In this document: positions 14,393 to 24,600 of the stretch, in pieces | How positions within the stretch are numbered: the stretch's first letter is position 1 | Layout: every line of letters starts with the position of its first letter | Assembly: GCA_026647295.1 (NCBI GenBank) | Contig: JAPKHB010000003.1 | Location: forward strand, 1-31,685 | Direction: 5' to 3' | Length of the DNA stretch: 31,685 nt | From: Planctomycetota bacterium | GTDB taxonomy: Bacteria; Planctomycetota; PLA2; JAEUHO01 | The notes under the pieces: model-generated | What the model was told of the DNA's origin: nothing | Databases searched by the model: none | Seen by the model: only the letters and a program-made list of their open reading frames with translations | Made by a program: the position numbers and the translations under genes

Positions 14393-16972
14393 TCAGTCAT
14401 CGGCGACGATCGTCCTCTGCTCTTCCTCGGGGTACTCCCGGATCGCTGCGCGGATCGCGTCCAGGACCCTGTCCGGGCGTTGCGTCAGTTCCACCGTCGT
14501 CTTTCGGGCGAAGATGAAGCCTGGCGCCATCTTCGCTAGCGCACGGCAAAAGTCGACAACCTCCGGCCGGCTCAGCGCGATCTTCTTCTTGATTCGGAGG
14601 CGGGTCTCGACGTTCGCGTACTCGATCGCCTGCGACGGCATCTCCCGTTGCTCAGCAGCGATCGCGTCGAGCAGTTCCTTGTACGGGGGACGCTCCATTT
14701 GCTCGCCGGCGATGCTGTCGATCCATTCCTTTGCTTGCTCTGGGAGGCTGCACGACGTGAACAGCTCGCGCAGGCGCTGGAGGCCGATTCTCTTGGCCGG
14801 AACCAGTCGCACGAGTCGCGCCATGTCCTCGATCCGAACGAGCGTGATGCCCCTTCCGGGGTTGCTCTTGCGGTCGGCTTGGAGCTCCTTCGATAGCGCC
14901 GAGTTTTCCTTCGCGGCCGTCGGGAAGTCTGGGCCAACGACGACTGCGAAGTCGGCGTCGTAGTCGTCGCGGTGCCTCGCAATCCCAGACACCCCGACGC
15001 TCTTCGCGCTCACCTTCGTACCCGGCGCCTCCTTGCTCTTGGCCTCGAGCGTTAGCTTGAACGACTGAGCGTCCCCGGCCTCCGTTGCCCCGAGGCGTGC
15101 TTCCGCAAAGCCGTCCGGCTTTCCCGCGCCTCCAATCTTGACGGCGTTCTCGAAACCCATGCTGTCGAATGCAGCTACGAGCTCAGTCTCGAGGACGTCC
15201 TGGTTGGTGCTGGCGTCAAACAGGGCCTGCGCCACGAGTCGCGCGTTGCGCTTCCCCGTGGAGCGGGAGAGTGCCCGAAGAAGCTCATCACGCTGGGTAA
15301 GGGCATCGCCAACCAGGGAGCCGTCGAGACCAAGGTCGAACAAGTGCGCCTCGAGAAGCACCTCCGACATACCGAGTAATTCGAGAGGAACGCGTGTCTT
15401 GTGCTCGTACTCGTCGAGAAAGTGCGCAATGTAGGGGTGTAGAGCGTTGATTGAGAGCGAACCCTTCTCGGCATCGAACTTGGCGATCGGGTTGTAGGGA
15501 GAACTCTCAACAAAGGCGACCTGTCGAACCAGGCCGTCAGGCGATTTCGCTCGCTCGGCGAGATCCTTCAGCAAAGCCGAGGCCGCTGTGTCGCTGAGAT
15601 TCTTGGGCAGTTCGGTGTACAGTGGCGAGTATTGGCCGCCCAGAGCCTTCTCGATAAGCGCAAGTAGCGGCCGACGAACAAGACTTCCTGGCGAGGCAGC
15701 GATCCGCTGCGTCGCCTGGGTTCCCGGCTCCTGTGCCTGCTGCTCGGCTTCGTGGTGAGAACGGACGTCCTTGAACACGCCGTGCAGGAGGTTCCTGGCG
15801 ATCTCGAGCAGCGATCCCTCTCGAACTGACTCGCGTGAAGAGCGAAGATCTTCATCAAGCTGGTCGATGTGCGCGACAAGGCGGAACCGGGCGAACGTGC
15901 CATGTCGCAAGAGGTTGCTGTCGATTCCGAAGTACTCATCGTCGATGTTGATGAGCCGCCCCCGCACGTAGACGAAGAACCCGTGACTTCTGCCCAGACC
16001 AGCGGACTTGCCACCGGTCAGCAGGTCCTCATAGAGCTCGGCATATCCGCACACTCTTCCGAGCTTCTGGTGGGTCAATCCGAAGCGCCTAATCGACTTC
16101 TTGTTCTCGGTTGAGTCTTCCGTGGCCTGGAGGTCGTCAGGAGCCGGCTTGCTGATGCTCTTGAGGTGCTTGCCTAGAATCCAGGTCTTGATCCTGGGGC
16201 TCGAGTGCTTCGAGGGTGCGACGACCTCGCCGTCGAGGTAGAGGCAGAAGTCGTCCCGGAGAGGCATCGCCGTTGCGAGCACCCAGCGCAGGCGACCGCG
16301 TTGAAGCTCCCGCGCCATCTCCTTGAGATTCGACAGGATCGCGATCGTCCAGGTCTTCTCGGCTGCTTTGCCAAAGAGCTTGATGTCCTTGTAAGCGGCT
16401 TTGGAGCCATCGAGCCAAGGGGCGACGGCATCCTTCGCTTGCTCCGCAGTCAACTTCCGCAGCGAGAGCTTCATTCGCTTGGTCGCAACGCCATCGCCCT
16501 TGTCGTGCGGGATGGTGCTGTAGTCCATCGTTATGGCGTAGTAGCCGTCCTTCGTCTTCGTGAGATGGGTGAACGACTGCGCGAGAACGTACGTGGCGAG
16601 CTTGCCGATGCCGAAGCGACCGATTTGCTCACGTCCACGAGGAGGCGCGTAGCTGGGGCTACGCTTGTTGCTGACGCCGATCAGCCAGTGCTGCTGAAGG
16701 CCGGCCGCATCCATGCCGGTGCCGTTGTCGATCACTGCGATCGTCGCATCGTCCGGCGTCAGGTCGGGATCGATGGCGACATGCACCTTCGTCGCACCGG
16801 CGTCGTAGCCGTTTGAGACCAGTTCCTCGATCGCCTTGGTCGGACTACGGTAGAGCCCCTGCGAGAACAGCTCGATGATCCGATAGCTGATCTGCACGTC
16901 TATCTTGTCTGCCTCCGTTCCGGCAGTGATGAAAGCAGGCCGGTCCTTCACGCTTCTGCCGCGCTTGTTCAC
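14393..16972 (-). CDS. GHKL (MORC/MutL-like) ATPase fused to PD-(D/E)XK nuclease domain
   Basis: An 859-residue protein from GTG 16972, whose GTGA overlaps the stop of the methylase gene; GGGGAGG lies just upstream. The frame stays open for 358 codons further upstream, but that is antisense-free overlap with the methylase and is not used. The N-terminus is a GHKL ATPase: motif I EELVSNGYDA (49-58, with N54 and D57), motif II DNGTGM (82-87), motif III IGRFGIGK (117-124). A transducer-like region follows. Around 595-645 there is a PD-(D/E)XK pattern: E595, GKPDG (617-621) and LEAKSK (642-647). Prokaryotic MORC/MutL-like ATPases with nuclease fusions are known beside restriction-modification genes. 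The likely role is ATP-driven DNA clamping coupled to cleavage of foreign DNA. It sits between two methyltransferases. Confidence 0.8.
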   Translation of the reverse strand: MNKRGRSVKDRPAFITAGTEADKIDVQISYRIIELFSQGLYRSPTKAIEELVSNGYDAGATKVHVAIDPDLTPDDATIAVIDNGTGMDAAGLQQHWLIGVSNKRSPSYAPPRGREQIGRFGIGKLATYVLAQSFTHLTKTKDGYYAITMDYSTIPHDKGDGVATKRMKLSLRKLTAEQAKDAVAPWLDGSKAAYKDIKLFGKAAEKTWTIAILSNLKEMARELQRGRLRWVLATAMPLRDDFCLYLDGEVVAPSKHSSPRIKTWILGKHLKSISKPAPDDLQATEDSTENKKSIRRFGLTHQKLGRVCGYAELYEDLLTGGKSAGLGRSHGFFVYVRGRLINIDDEYFGIDSNLLRHGTFARFRLVAHIDQLDEDLRSSRESVREGSLLEIARNLLHGVFKDVRSHHEAEQQAQEPGTQATQRIAASPGSLVRRPLLALIEKALGGQYSPLYTELPKNLSDTAASALLKDLAERAKSPDGLVRQVAFVESSPYNPIAKFDAEKGSLSINALHPYIAHFLDEYEHKTRVPLELLGMSEVLLEAHLFDLGLDGSLVGDALTQRDELLRALSRSTGKRNARLVAQALFDASTNQDVLETELVAAFDSMGFENAVKIGGAGKPDGFAEARLGATEAGDAQSFKLTLEAKSKEAPGTKVSAKSVGVSGIARHRDDYDADFAVVVGPDFPTAAKENSALSKELQADRKSNPGRGITLVRIEDMARLVRLVPAKRIGLQRLRELFTSCSLPEQAKEWIDSIAGEQMERPPYKELLDAIAAEQREMPSQAIEYANVETRLRIKKKIALSRPEVVDFCRALAKMAPGFIFARKTTVELTQRPDRVLDAIRAAIREYPEEEQRTIVADD

Positions 16973-19740
16973 ACGTCCTCCCCGCTGCGGGTGACCGCGA
17001 GATCGAACCACTGGAGGAGCTTCTGGTCCTCCTGGAGGACGCTGTCGGGGATCTTGCGGGCGACGGTGACGATGGTGGCGTAGTCGCGGTCCTGCCACGC
17101 CCGCTTGAAGCCGGCGCGGACCGCCTCGAGGCGGAAGACCTTCAGCTTCTTCTGGGTCCCGTCCCGGTACTCCTCGAACTCGCGCAGGAGCGCTCGCTCC
17201 CGGAGCTTCTCGAGGTCGATGGCCTTTCGCGGGTCGGGGACGTACCAGCGATCCTTGGCCTTGGCCCGGAGCGCCGGATCGTCCTTCGCCAGGCTCCGCA
17301 GCTCCTTGAAGTTGCTGGACAGGTAGCTGTGGATCTGGCTCGGCACCTCGCCCGAGCCGTCGTACCGCAGGAAGTTCTCCTGCAGCAGATCGAGAAGCTC
17401 CAGCGCCTTCTCGTGCTTCTCCCAGCCACCGAGCTCCTTGATGAACTGCGGGTGGATCTCCTGGAAGGACTGCGGCTTCCTCGTGAGCTGCTGCTTCAGC
17501 CAGTGGATGGCCGTCTCCTCGTCCCTGACGAAGAGCTCGAGCTGGAGAACCTCCTTCACGGTCATGCGCCTGCGGTCGTACTCGGCCGCCTGTTCTGGCA
17601 GGAAGTACATGCCGTCGCGCTCGGAGAATCGGTGTGCGAGTCCGGCGTAGAACTCCGCGGCCGATAGGGGGATCGTCACGCCACGCTGGACGTGGAAGGC
17701 CACCATGCGGTCGAAGAGGAGGAAGTTCTGTCGCTCCGCGATCGCTTCCGCCTGGCCGTCCTTTGAGACGAACACGGGGAGCTGGCGCATGTGGGTGCGC
17801 ACGAAGTCCCAGACGCCCCCTTCGGTCCCGGCCTCGAGCTTGAAGCGCTCCTCGAGTCCGTGGTTCGGCTTGTAGACCGAGATGACGAGATCTTGCTTGA
17901 CGGCGGTGCTTGTGATCTGGCGGAAGGAGCCCTGCTTCTTGTCGAGGGTGCGCACATCGGCGACGACGAACCCCGCCGCCAGCATTGCTTCCTGGATCGC
18001 GTTCCACACCGCGTTCTTGGAGTTGTGGAAGACTACAGTCATCCATCGCCCGGGCTTAAGGACCCGGCAGTACTCCGCGAAGCAGTGCTGCATGAGATGT
18101 TGGTAGTCGGAGACTTCCTTCTCCTTCGCCCGATCCACGATCGCCTCAGGCTCGCCGCGCGTAATGGCGCCATGCCACGACTCCACGAGGTAGTTCAGGT
18201 CCGCGTAGTAGATGTTCTCCCCGAATGGCGGATCAGTGAACACGTAGTCAATGGACTTGTCTGGAAGCAGGAGTTGGGCGCAGTCGCTTGTAGAGACCGC
18301 AGCCATAGAGGCAAGCGACGGCATTGGTTTGAACGCTTGCTTCAGGCGCTTCAGTTTCCCGTCGAGAATGTACCACGGCGACACGTCCACGATGTGGGAG
18401 CCGACGTAGAACACGCCACTGAGGTATTGATTCACCTGCGAGTAATGCGTGGGCGTGTACCGAGCGAGCGTTGACATGCCCCAGATCGCCTGTTCGACGA
18501 AATACAACAAGACGTTCCGGAGTCGCCGGTCATTTTGCGCGAACGCGCGTCGCCACATCGCTCCCAGCGCCTGAGTCGCGCGAGGTAGAAACATGTGGTG
18601 GATACACCGTGTGTTTGTCGTGGCCATGCGGCCCACGCGGGTCATCTGGCAGTCAGGTAGCTCCGCTGTCGGAATCTCGGGAGGCACCTCCCTCCGGCTG
18701 ATACGCTCCAGGAGCTCCATGTCCGCCGCGTCCGCCTCCTTCTCGTACGTCCCCTTTCCCACCGAGTAGTTGACGATCACTGGTACGCGTTTGGGACGAC
18801 GATCCGTGCGCTTCTGAGGAGCGTCGTAAAACGTCTCGAACTGAAGGTCCATCTGCTCCTTGGATGCGCTTGCACCGCAGTGGGGACACGCCACGCTCTT
18901 GCTCACCCGATTCGTCTTGGGATCGAGTGCTTCCTTGATGAACACGACATCGCCAGCGCACTCGGGGCAGGCGAACACTTCGCTCCACACCGTGTAGTTG
19001 ATCCGCCCCTTGGTCTTGCCATCGGTGTGGAGCGTCTCGTACATCCACCCAATCTCCTCCTCGACCTCTTTCAAGAGCCGTTTGGCCGCCCTGGCGAAGG
19101 CGTCCACGTCGAAGGGGAAATTGTAGTTCGCGGCGATGAACGTAGCCGCTGGCGAGAGGTCTCCCAGGATCACGCGGCGAGCGCCCCACTCCGGCTTGTC
19201 GCGACCGTGCTCCTCCCACCTCTGCTCGAGGTCGCGCCGGTACTCCAGCGAGGCCGTCCCGCACCACTGCGCGGCGACCCCCGTCATCCCCGAACCACAG
19301 AAGCCGTCGAGCACGATGTCGCCCGGCTTCGTGTAGTGGAGGATCGAGGGGACGATCGCGAGGTGCGGCACCTTCGTGTGGTAGCTGTGCGCCTTGTAGA
19401 GCTGATCCGTCTTGCCCTCGCTGACGTCCACGGCGAAGGGCTCACGGTGGTAGGTCTGCATGGGATCGTAGGGCCGGCCGTGGCGCTTGACGAACTCGGC
19501 GAGGAACGGGTTCGGGCAGGCCGTGTAGTAGGGCGGATCCGAGAGCCGGAGGATGTCCTCGTCCTCCGCGACCGGGAAGTCGGAGCGCTTCCGAAGCTCG
19601 GGGAGCTTCTCCTTCAGGCGCTCCAGGAAGTGCGCCCGTCGTGCCTCGTCGGAGTCGAAGGTCATGCCAAGGCACTCGACCGGCCCCGAGGACTCAGCGG
19701 TCTTCTCCTGCTCGAAGAGCTCCTGGTGCTCCGCACTCAT
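16969..19740 (-). CDS. pglXI: Zinc-ribbon adenine-specific DNA methylase, PglXI-like
   Basis: A 923-residue protein starting at ATG 19740, overlapping the DUF4276 stop by ATGA. Motifs in order: DPPY at 68-71, SAM-binding LDGFCGSGMTG at 144-154, a four-cysteine zinc ribbon (C258, C261, C285, C288) and a second catalytic-type DPPF at 503-506 followed by GENIYYADLNYLVESW. A helical C-terminal region of about 300 residues may recognise DNA or partners. This architecture belongs to the COG1743/DUF1156-like adenine-specific methylases. In type 3 BREX the methylase PglXI follows brxC and precedes brxHII, as here apart from inserted genes. It should methylate adenine in host DNA to mark self. The name rests on motif and context. 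Confidence 0.8.
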   Translation of the reverse strand: MSAEHQELFEQEKTAESSGPVECLGMTFDSDEARRAHFLERLKEKLPELRKRSDFPVAEDEDILRLSDPPYYTACPNPFLAEFVKRHGRPYDPMQTYHREPFAVDVSEGKTDQLYKAHSYHTKVPHLAIVPSILHYTKPGDIVLDGFCGSGMTGVAAQWCGTASLEYRRDLEQRWEEHGRDKPEWGARRVILGDLSPAATFIAANYNFPFDVDAFARAAKRLLKEVEEEIGWMYETLHTDGKTKGRINYTVWSEVFACPECAGDVVFIKEALDPKTNRVSKSVACPHCGASASKEQMDLQFETFYDAPQKRTDRRPKRVPVIVNYSVGKGTYEKEADAADMELLERISRREVPPEIPTAELPDCQMTRVGRMATTNTRCIHHMFLPRATQALGAMWRRAFAQNDRRLRNVLLYFVEQAIWGMSTLARYTPTHYSQVNQYLSGVFYVGSHIVDVSPWYILDGKLKRLKQAFKPMPSLASMAAVSTSDCAQLLLPDKSIDYVFTDPPFGENIYYADLNYLVESWHGAITRGEPEAIVDRAKEKEVSDYQHLMQHCFAEYCRVLKPGRWMTVVFHNSKNAVWNAIQEAMLAAGFVVADVRTLDKKQGSFRQITSTAVKQDLVISVYKPNHGLEERFKLEAGTEGGVWDFVRTHMRQLPVFVSKDGQAEAIAERQNFLLFDRMVAFHVQRGVTIPLSAAEFYAGLAHRFSERDGMYFLPEQAAEYDRRRMTVKEVLQLELFVRDEETAIHWLKQQLTRKPQSFQEIHPQFIKELGGWEKHEKALELLDLLQENFLRYDGSGEVPSQIHSYLSSNFKELRSLAKDDPALRAKAKDRWYVPDPRKAIDLEKLRERALLREFEEYRDGTQKKLKVFRLEAVRAGFKRAWQDRDYATIVTVARKIPDSVLQEDQKLLQWFDLAVTRSGEDV

Positions 19741-20348
19741 GCGCCGCCTCCGCCCCGAAGGGTGTCGAGAAACCGTTTCGCATAGGGGGCGGCGGCTTCA
19801 ACGGTCGCAGGATCGAGCATCGCGAGGATGTCGAAGCTGTGGGAGCCCTTGCTGTAGGCGCCCTTCTGCGTCTCGCGGGTCGCCCGGGAAAGTCCGTCAA
19901 GAACGTCGGCCTTCGGCACAGCCTCGATCTGGGGGTTTCTGGGAAGGTTGTTGCTGCGAAACCTCTGACCGTAGAACGAAGCAAGCGTCTCGTTGTCGGC
20001 GAGGAACCACGACTCCATGACCTGGACCATAAGGTGGCATTGCTCGTCCTGCGCACCGATTGGTCGCGTCCAGCCGTCACGTTCGCGGAGGTGTCCCCAC
20101 GGGTCGGCGCTGTTGGCGGCTGCGGTTACGGGGTCCTCCGCATCGACGAGCAGCATGGGGCTGCCATCGCCTGCGGCCAGCGCGGTCGCGAATCGCTCGT
20201 AGGTGGACTGCCGGCCCCCGCACGCCACGATGCCCGGCATGCGGCCTTCCAGACCGGTCTTCTCCAGGAACCGCCGGAAACCCTTGCGGCACGCGGTCTT
20301 GAGCGACTTCGAGTCACCCCCGCCCTCCACGTAGATCTTGACGCTCAC
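19737..20348 (-). CDS. DUF4276 TOPRIM-like protein
   Basis: A 203-residue protein from GTG 20348, which overlaps the ATPase stop (GTGA) and has a G-rich ribosome site. The N-terminus reads KIYVEGGGDSK (E8, then GGGD at 9-12) and the next acidic motif is LLVDAEDP at 66-73 (D69, E71, D72). An invariant glutamate followed by a DxD/DxE-type loop is the TOPRIM metal site. DUF4276 proteins are usually encoded next to an AAA ATPase, as here, and the pair resembles an OLD nuclease split into two chains. It would supply the nuclease or metal-binding half. It is followed by the methylase with a 4-base overlap. Confidence 0.8.
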   Translation of the reverse strand: MSVKIYVEGGGDSKSLKTACRKGFRRFLEKTGLEGRMPGIVACGGRQSTYERFATALAAGDGSPMLLVDAEDPVTAAANSADPWGHLRERDGWTRPIGAQDEQCHLMVQVMESWFLADNETLASFYGQRFRSNNLPRNPQIEAVPKADVLDGLSRATRETQKGAYSKGSHSFDILAMLDPATVEAAAPYAKRFLDTLRGGGGA

Positions 20349-21613
20349 CAGCGCATCCCCCCGATCTCTCCGCTGATCCACAGTTCCCCGAGACGGTACT
20401 TCTCCAGCCACGGCCTCAGCTTCTCGGCATCGAGACGCCGCAGCTGCGTCGCGCCGTCAATCTTCTCGCAGACGATCACCGCTTCGGGCGTGTCGGTGAG
20501 CGCATCGACCAGGATGTCCGAATGGGTCGTCACCACGAGCTGCGTGCGAGCACTCGCCTCTTGCAAGAGCGCCGCCAGCTTGACGTGGATGTCCGGGTGT
20601 AGCCCGAGTTCCGGCTCCTCGATCACGATGAGCGGCGACGGCTCGGGATCGACGAGGATGGCCAGGAGGCAGAGGTAGCGCAGCGTTCCGTCGGAGAGCC
20701 GGCGGGCTGGAGTCGTGAGGCTCCCCTCGGTGAGGTAGAGGTTCAGCGTGCCACCCTCCGGGATCACCTCGAAGTCGTCGAACCCCGGCGCCAACTCTCG
20801 AACGAGTTCCACGAGGCGCTTCTTGACCGCGGGGGTCCGCTTGAGCGCGGCGAGCCTGGCCGGCAGGTTGTCGAAGGTCTCCGAGAGGTGGTCCGTGCGC
20901 ACATCCGGCTTGCATGCCGCGCGGACGCCGGCGTCGGGACCGAACTGCCAGCTTCGGTAGATCCGGATCTTCCCGAGGAACTCGGCCAGGCGGCCCAGCT
21001 CGGGATACGCCTCGGGATCCCTGCGTTGCGACAGGATGGACTGCGTCGGGTCGACGTCCTCCCTGCGAAGCTCGCGGCGCCCTTCCTGCACGTTCAACAT
21101 CGGTCTGCCGCTCTCGTAGCCGAAGTAGAAGTACGGCTTCGGCTTACCCGGGCTTGCCTCGACATTCTCCAGCCGTTCATCCAGCACGGTGAACGAGTCG
21201 CCTTCGGCTCCGAAAACGAGCCTGTAGCGGACGGCGGGATGGCCGCCTTGGAACGTGGCGATGTACCCCGCGGAGAAGACGAGCTCGATGCGCGCGGCGG
21301 GGATGCCCGCGCCGCTACCGTCCGGAAAGCCCGATCCTCTGCCCCATCCGCCGCCTGCCCTGTCGGCCTCGGATCCCAGGGATCCCCTCCAGAGCCAGTC
21401 CTTGACACCGCCTCCCTGACGGATCGGGAGGGGAAGATCGCGCGGCACGGCGCGGAGCACCGAGAATGCCTCGACGAGGTTCGACTTGCCCGAGCCATTC
21501 GGGCCGATGAGGACGTTCAGGGCGGCCAACCCAAACTCTCCCGCGTTGTTTGCGAACGAGAGGAACCCCTCCAGCGTCAAGTTCTTCAGCGGCGGGTGAA
21601 CAGTTTTCGCCAT
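20345..21613 (-). CDS. ABC-type AAA ATPase (OLD/RecF-like), partner of DUF4276
   Basis: A 422-residue protein from ATG 21613, 11 bases after the BrxC-like stop, with GGGAGG at proper spacing. Walker A GPNGSGKS is at 37-44, the signature-like LSDGT at 306-310, Walker B and D-loop LIVIEEPELGLHP at 328-340, and the switch histidine in TTHS at residue 364. This is the AAA15/AAA21 type with an Rad50/RecF-like head and no long coiled coil. No TOPRIM domain is fused; the next gene supplies one. It would act as a nucleotide-dependent DNA sensor or clamp that controls the TOPRIM partner. The pair is not part of canonical type 3 BREX. Confidence 0.8.
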   Translation of the reverse strand: MAKTVHPPLKNLTLEGFLSFANNAGEFGLAALNVLIGPNGSGKSNLVEAFSVLRAVPRDLPLPIRQGGGVKDWLWRGSLGSEADRAGGGWGRGSGFPDGSGAGIPAARIELVFSAGYIATFQGGHPAVRYRLVFGAEGDSFTVLDERLENVEASPGKPKPYFYFGYESGRPMLNVQEGRRELRREDVDPTQSILSQRRDPEAYPELGRLAEFLGKIRIYRSWQFGPDAGVRAACKPDVRTDHLSETFDNLPARLAALKRTPAVKKRLVELVRELAPGFDDFEVIPEGGTLNLYLTEGSLTTPARRLSDGTLRYLCLLAILVDPEPSPLIVIEEPELGLHPDIHVKLAALLQEASARTQLVVTTHSDILVDALTDTPEAVIVCEKIDGATQLRRLDAEKLRPWLEKYRLGELWISGEIGGMRW

Positions 21614-21624
21614 GCTGCCCTCCC

Positions 21625-24600
21625 TTACTCCAGAACGATCCGCACCTTGCCAGGGTCCTTGCCCTTCGCCTTCTCGTCGAGGTACTCGTCGAAGCGCTTC
21701 TTCATCTCCCCCAGCGTCGCCGGCGAACCGCCGGAGAGAAGGGCGGAGCGCAGGTCGCCGGCCGCGACGACCACCTTAACCAGGCCGGAGAGAACCTCCT
21801 TGACCGCGTGGATGAAGTCGTGGTCCAAGTTGTCCGGCAACGCACGGCGCGCGATGAAGGCGTCCACCAACTTGCGCGGCTCCGGCCTCAGCAGCTCGAG
21901 CTGCTCCTTGGTGGTCGGATCGCCGAGGTTGTCGAGAAGGGTCTGGGTCCATCCCGAGAGGAGCACGTCCAGCTCGTCGTCCAGAGAAGACAGTTCCTGG
22001 TCGGCGGGCGCGGCCACCGCCTCGGCGGCGGGCCGGAAGGCGCAGTGCGGGCACTCCGCCGCCGCGTCGAGCTCCTGCTCGGTGAGCGAGAAGCAGCTCT
22101 TGAGCCCCGCGAGGCGGTTCTGGAACTCGGCCAGATGCTGCCGAGGCATCAGGTCGATCGTCGCCAGGCCCTTGAGCTTCTTGAGCCGCTCATCCTGGGT
22201 GAGCCGGCTCTTGCGCTTGTCGTCGTTGGCGCCGAGCCGCGCGCGTGTGTGGAGGTCGAGGTAGGCCCGGCTGTACTTCTTCTTCAACTCGCCCAGTCTC
22301 TTCTGCGCCTGCTGCCGGAAGCCGGCGGCCGAGCGCTTTGTCGGATCGCACACCTGCGTGATGACCTCGGCCCGGACCTTCTTCATCCCGTCCACCCACT
22401 CGTGGTTCGGGGGCAGGACAGCCTCTGCCGTGGACAGGTACGAGGCCGTGCTCCCGAGGTCCGCCACCAGATCCTGGAGCGCCTCGACCTCCTGGAGGGC
22501 GTCCAGCCCGGCCTTCTGCTGCTCGACCTCTCCCTTGCTCTGGCGGAAGTTCTTGAGCTTGCCGGGCGACGAGAAGGCCTGCAGCGATTCGAGGAACCCC
22601 TTGGCCCCGTCCAGCTTCGTCCGCAGCTCCTGCGCGGCCGGCTCGTCCAACAGGCTCCGGCCCCAAAAGTGGAAGCCGGTCTGGAGTGCCTGCTGGGCCA
22701 TCACCAGCTTCCTCACTCGCTCCTCGACCGCCTTCTGCAGTTCCTGGACGGGCTCGTCCTTCCCCTGCGCCACGAGCTGCGCCATGCCGGGGGTCAGGCC
22801 CACGAGTTCGAACACCGCCTTCAGTGCGTCGATGTTCCACTTCTTCGGCTGCTCGACGTGTTTGAGGTTGGCGAGGTCCTCGGGCGACGTGGCAACAAGG
22901 GCGGCGATGTCGGTGGCGTCGAACTTCTTGCCCGGGATGGCGAGGACCAGGTCGCCGGAGTAGACGAGGCTTGCCAGCAGGACGACCACCCAGTCGGGCT
23001 CGAGGCGATACGTGCCCGGCGCCATGTACTCGACGTCCTGGACCGTGTGGATGAGCTCGGCGCGATTGAGAACCTGGCCCTGCCCCTTCTTGCCCAGGAG
23101 GTCGAGGATGTGCTTCGCGTACTTCGAACGGGTCGGGTCGAGCCGATCGCCGTCGAGGAGCTCCAGCGCGTCGAGGACCTTCGCTCCCTGCTGCGTCTTC
23201 GACGATCCCGCGATCCAGCGCAGCGCGTCCTGGACCGCCTGTCGCCGGCTGTCCTTCGTGTGGTAGGCCGAGAAGGTCGGATACTCGGGCGCCTGGTCCT
23301 CGAAGTGCGCGGCCAGGGCCACGGAGCCGACCGTGTTCACGATGTCCCGGACATTGGCCCGAGCACCCGTCGCCGTGAGCTTGCCCTTGACCCACCCGAC
23401 CAGCGGCTTCATTCGGCCCTGGTAGGTCACCTCGAAGGCCGTGGTCATGTGCTCCTGGAGCCACTTCGCGAGGTCGCGCAGGAAGCCCGATGCCTTGGCC
23501 TCGTAGACGTCCTTCGCGTGACCGGATGCGCGTGATGCGAGGTCGAGGGCCGCGGCGCAGTTCTTCAGCGCCTGGCGGAAGGTGTCGTCCTGGCCGGTCA
23601 GGCGGAAGAACACCTCGTCCGCCTTCTTCTCGTCCTTGTAGTGCGGCGGTTCGTGCGGCTGGATGAAGTAGAGGTAGAAGTCCCGCGGCGGCACCGCCGT
23701 GGACCGCTCGTTGGGCGCCCCGAAGAAGAGGTAGCCCAGGCGTGACGCACGCCGCTCCCGCCACTCCAGCTCGTGCTCCCAGATCTTGTAGCCAGTGGCG
23801 TAGGTCGCGTCGGTGCATTCCATGACGCGCTTGAGCGCCTCGTAGAAGTATCGGTCGAGCTGGGTCTCATCGAGGCTCTCGGCGCGCTTCTCGATCAGGG
23901 CGTCGTAGTCGTCGGTCTTCTTAAGATCGAGGTAGTACTGGCGGTTGTCCGGATTCGAGGAGATGAACTGGCCGCTGACCGTCTTGTGGATCTCGCGCAG
24001 AACGGTCTCGACCTGGGAGAGGAGGTCGTCGGCCGGCTCACCGCCGATGTCCTCGATGCCCGGCTGGTAGAGACAGAGGCCGTCGCGGAGCTCGTCCGGG
24101 GTGGCACCCAGCGGAGCGTGGACGTCGTTGTGAGTGAGCCGGTGAACCGAGAGCCCCTGGACGATGCGCAGCGCCATCGGCTTGTAGGTCGGACGCGTAA
24201 AGGCCTGCTTGACGCGCGACTCCAGGACCTGGCTGCAGTCGATCACCGCCTTGATGTCGGGCACGGCGCGGAAGGACGGGTTCTCCCGGAGCGTGTTCCA
24301 GTACGTGTCGTAGGCGATGAGGCCCGGGCTGTCGGACGGGAGCTCCTGGTCAATGATCCGCTTCATGGCCAGGGAGAGCGTCTTCAGCACCTCGCGCTTC
24401 TCGATCACCGTGATCCGCTCGAAGGTGTCGATGAAGTCAGGGTGGACCGGGAACAACCGGACGAACTCATCCAGCCGCTCGTTCATGCTCCCGTAGTACT
24501 TGGTGAACGGCGTGAGGTAGTCCCGGATCCGCGTCTGCTGCTCGCCCGTCTTCTTGAGCAGCCGCTCGGCGACGACGAACTTCACGTCATTGCGGGCGAT

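Noticed and set aside
14158..14400. Small frame starting just before the GHKL stop (80 codons)
   Set aside because: Cys/Gly/Arg-rich with no family and it overlaps the methyltransferase start; coupling alone is not enough.
16973..18046. N-terminal extension of the GHKL frame
   Set aside because: 358 codons overlap the methylase on the same strand in another frame and are Arg/Gly/Pro-rich; the coupled GTG at 16972 is better.
21550..23535. Long plus-strand frame (661 codons) antisense to the BrxC-like gene
   Set aside because: Leu/Glu/Arg-rich shadow typical of antisense frames in high-GC genes; the minus strand has Walker motifs and coupled starts.
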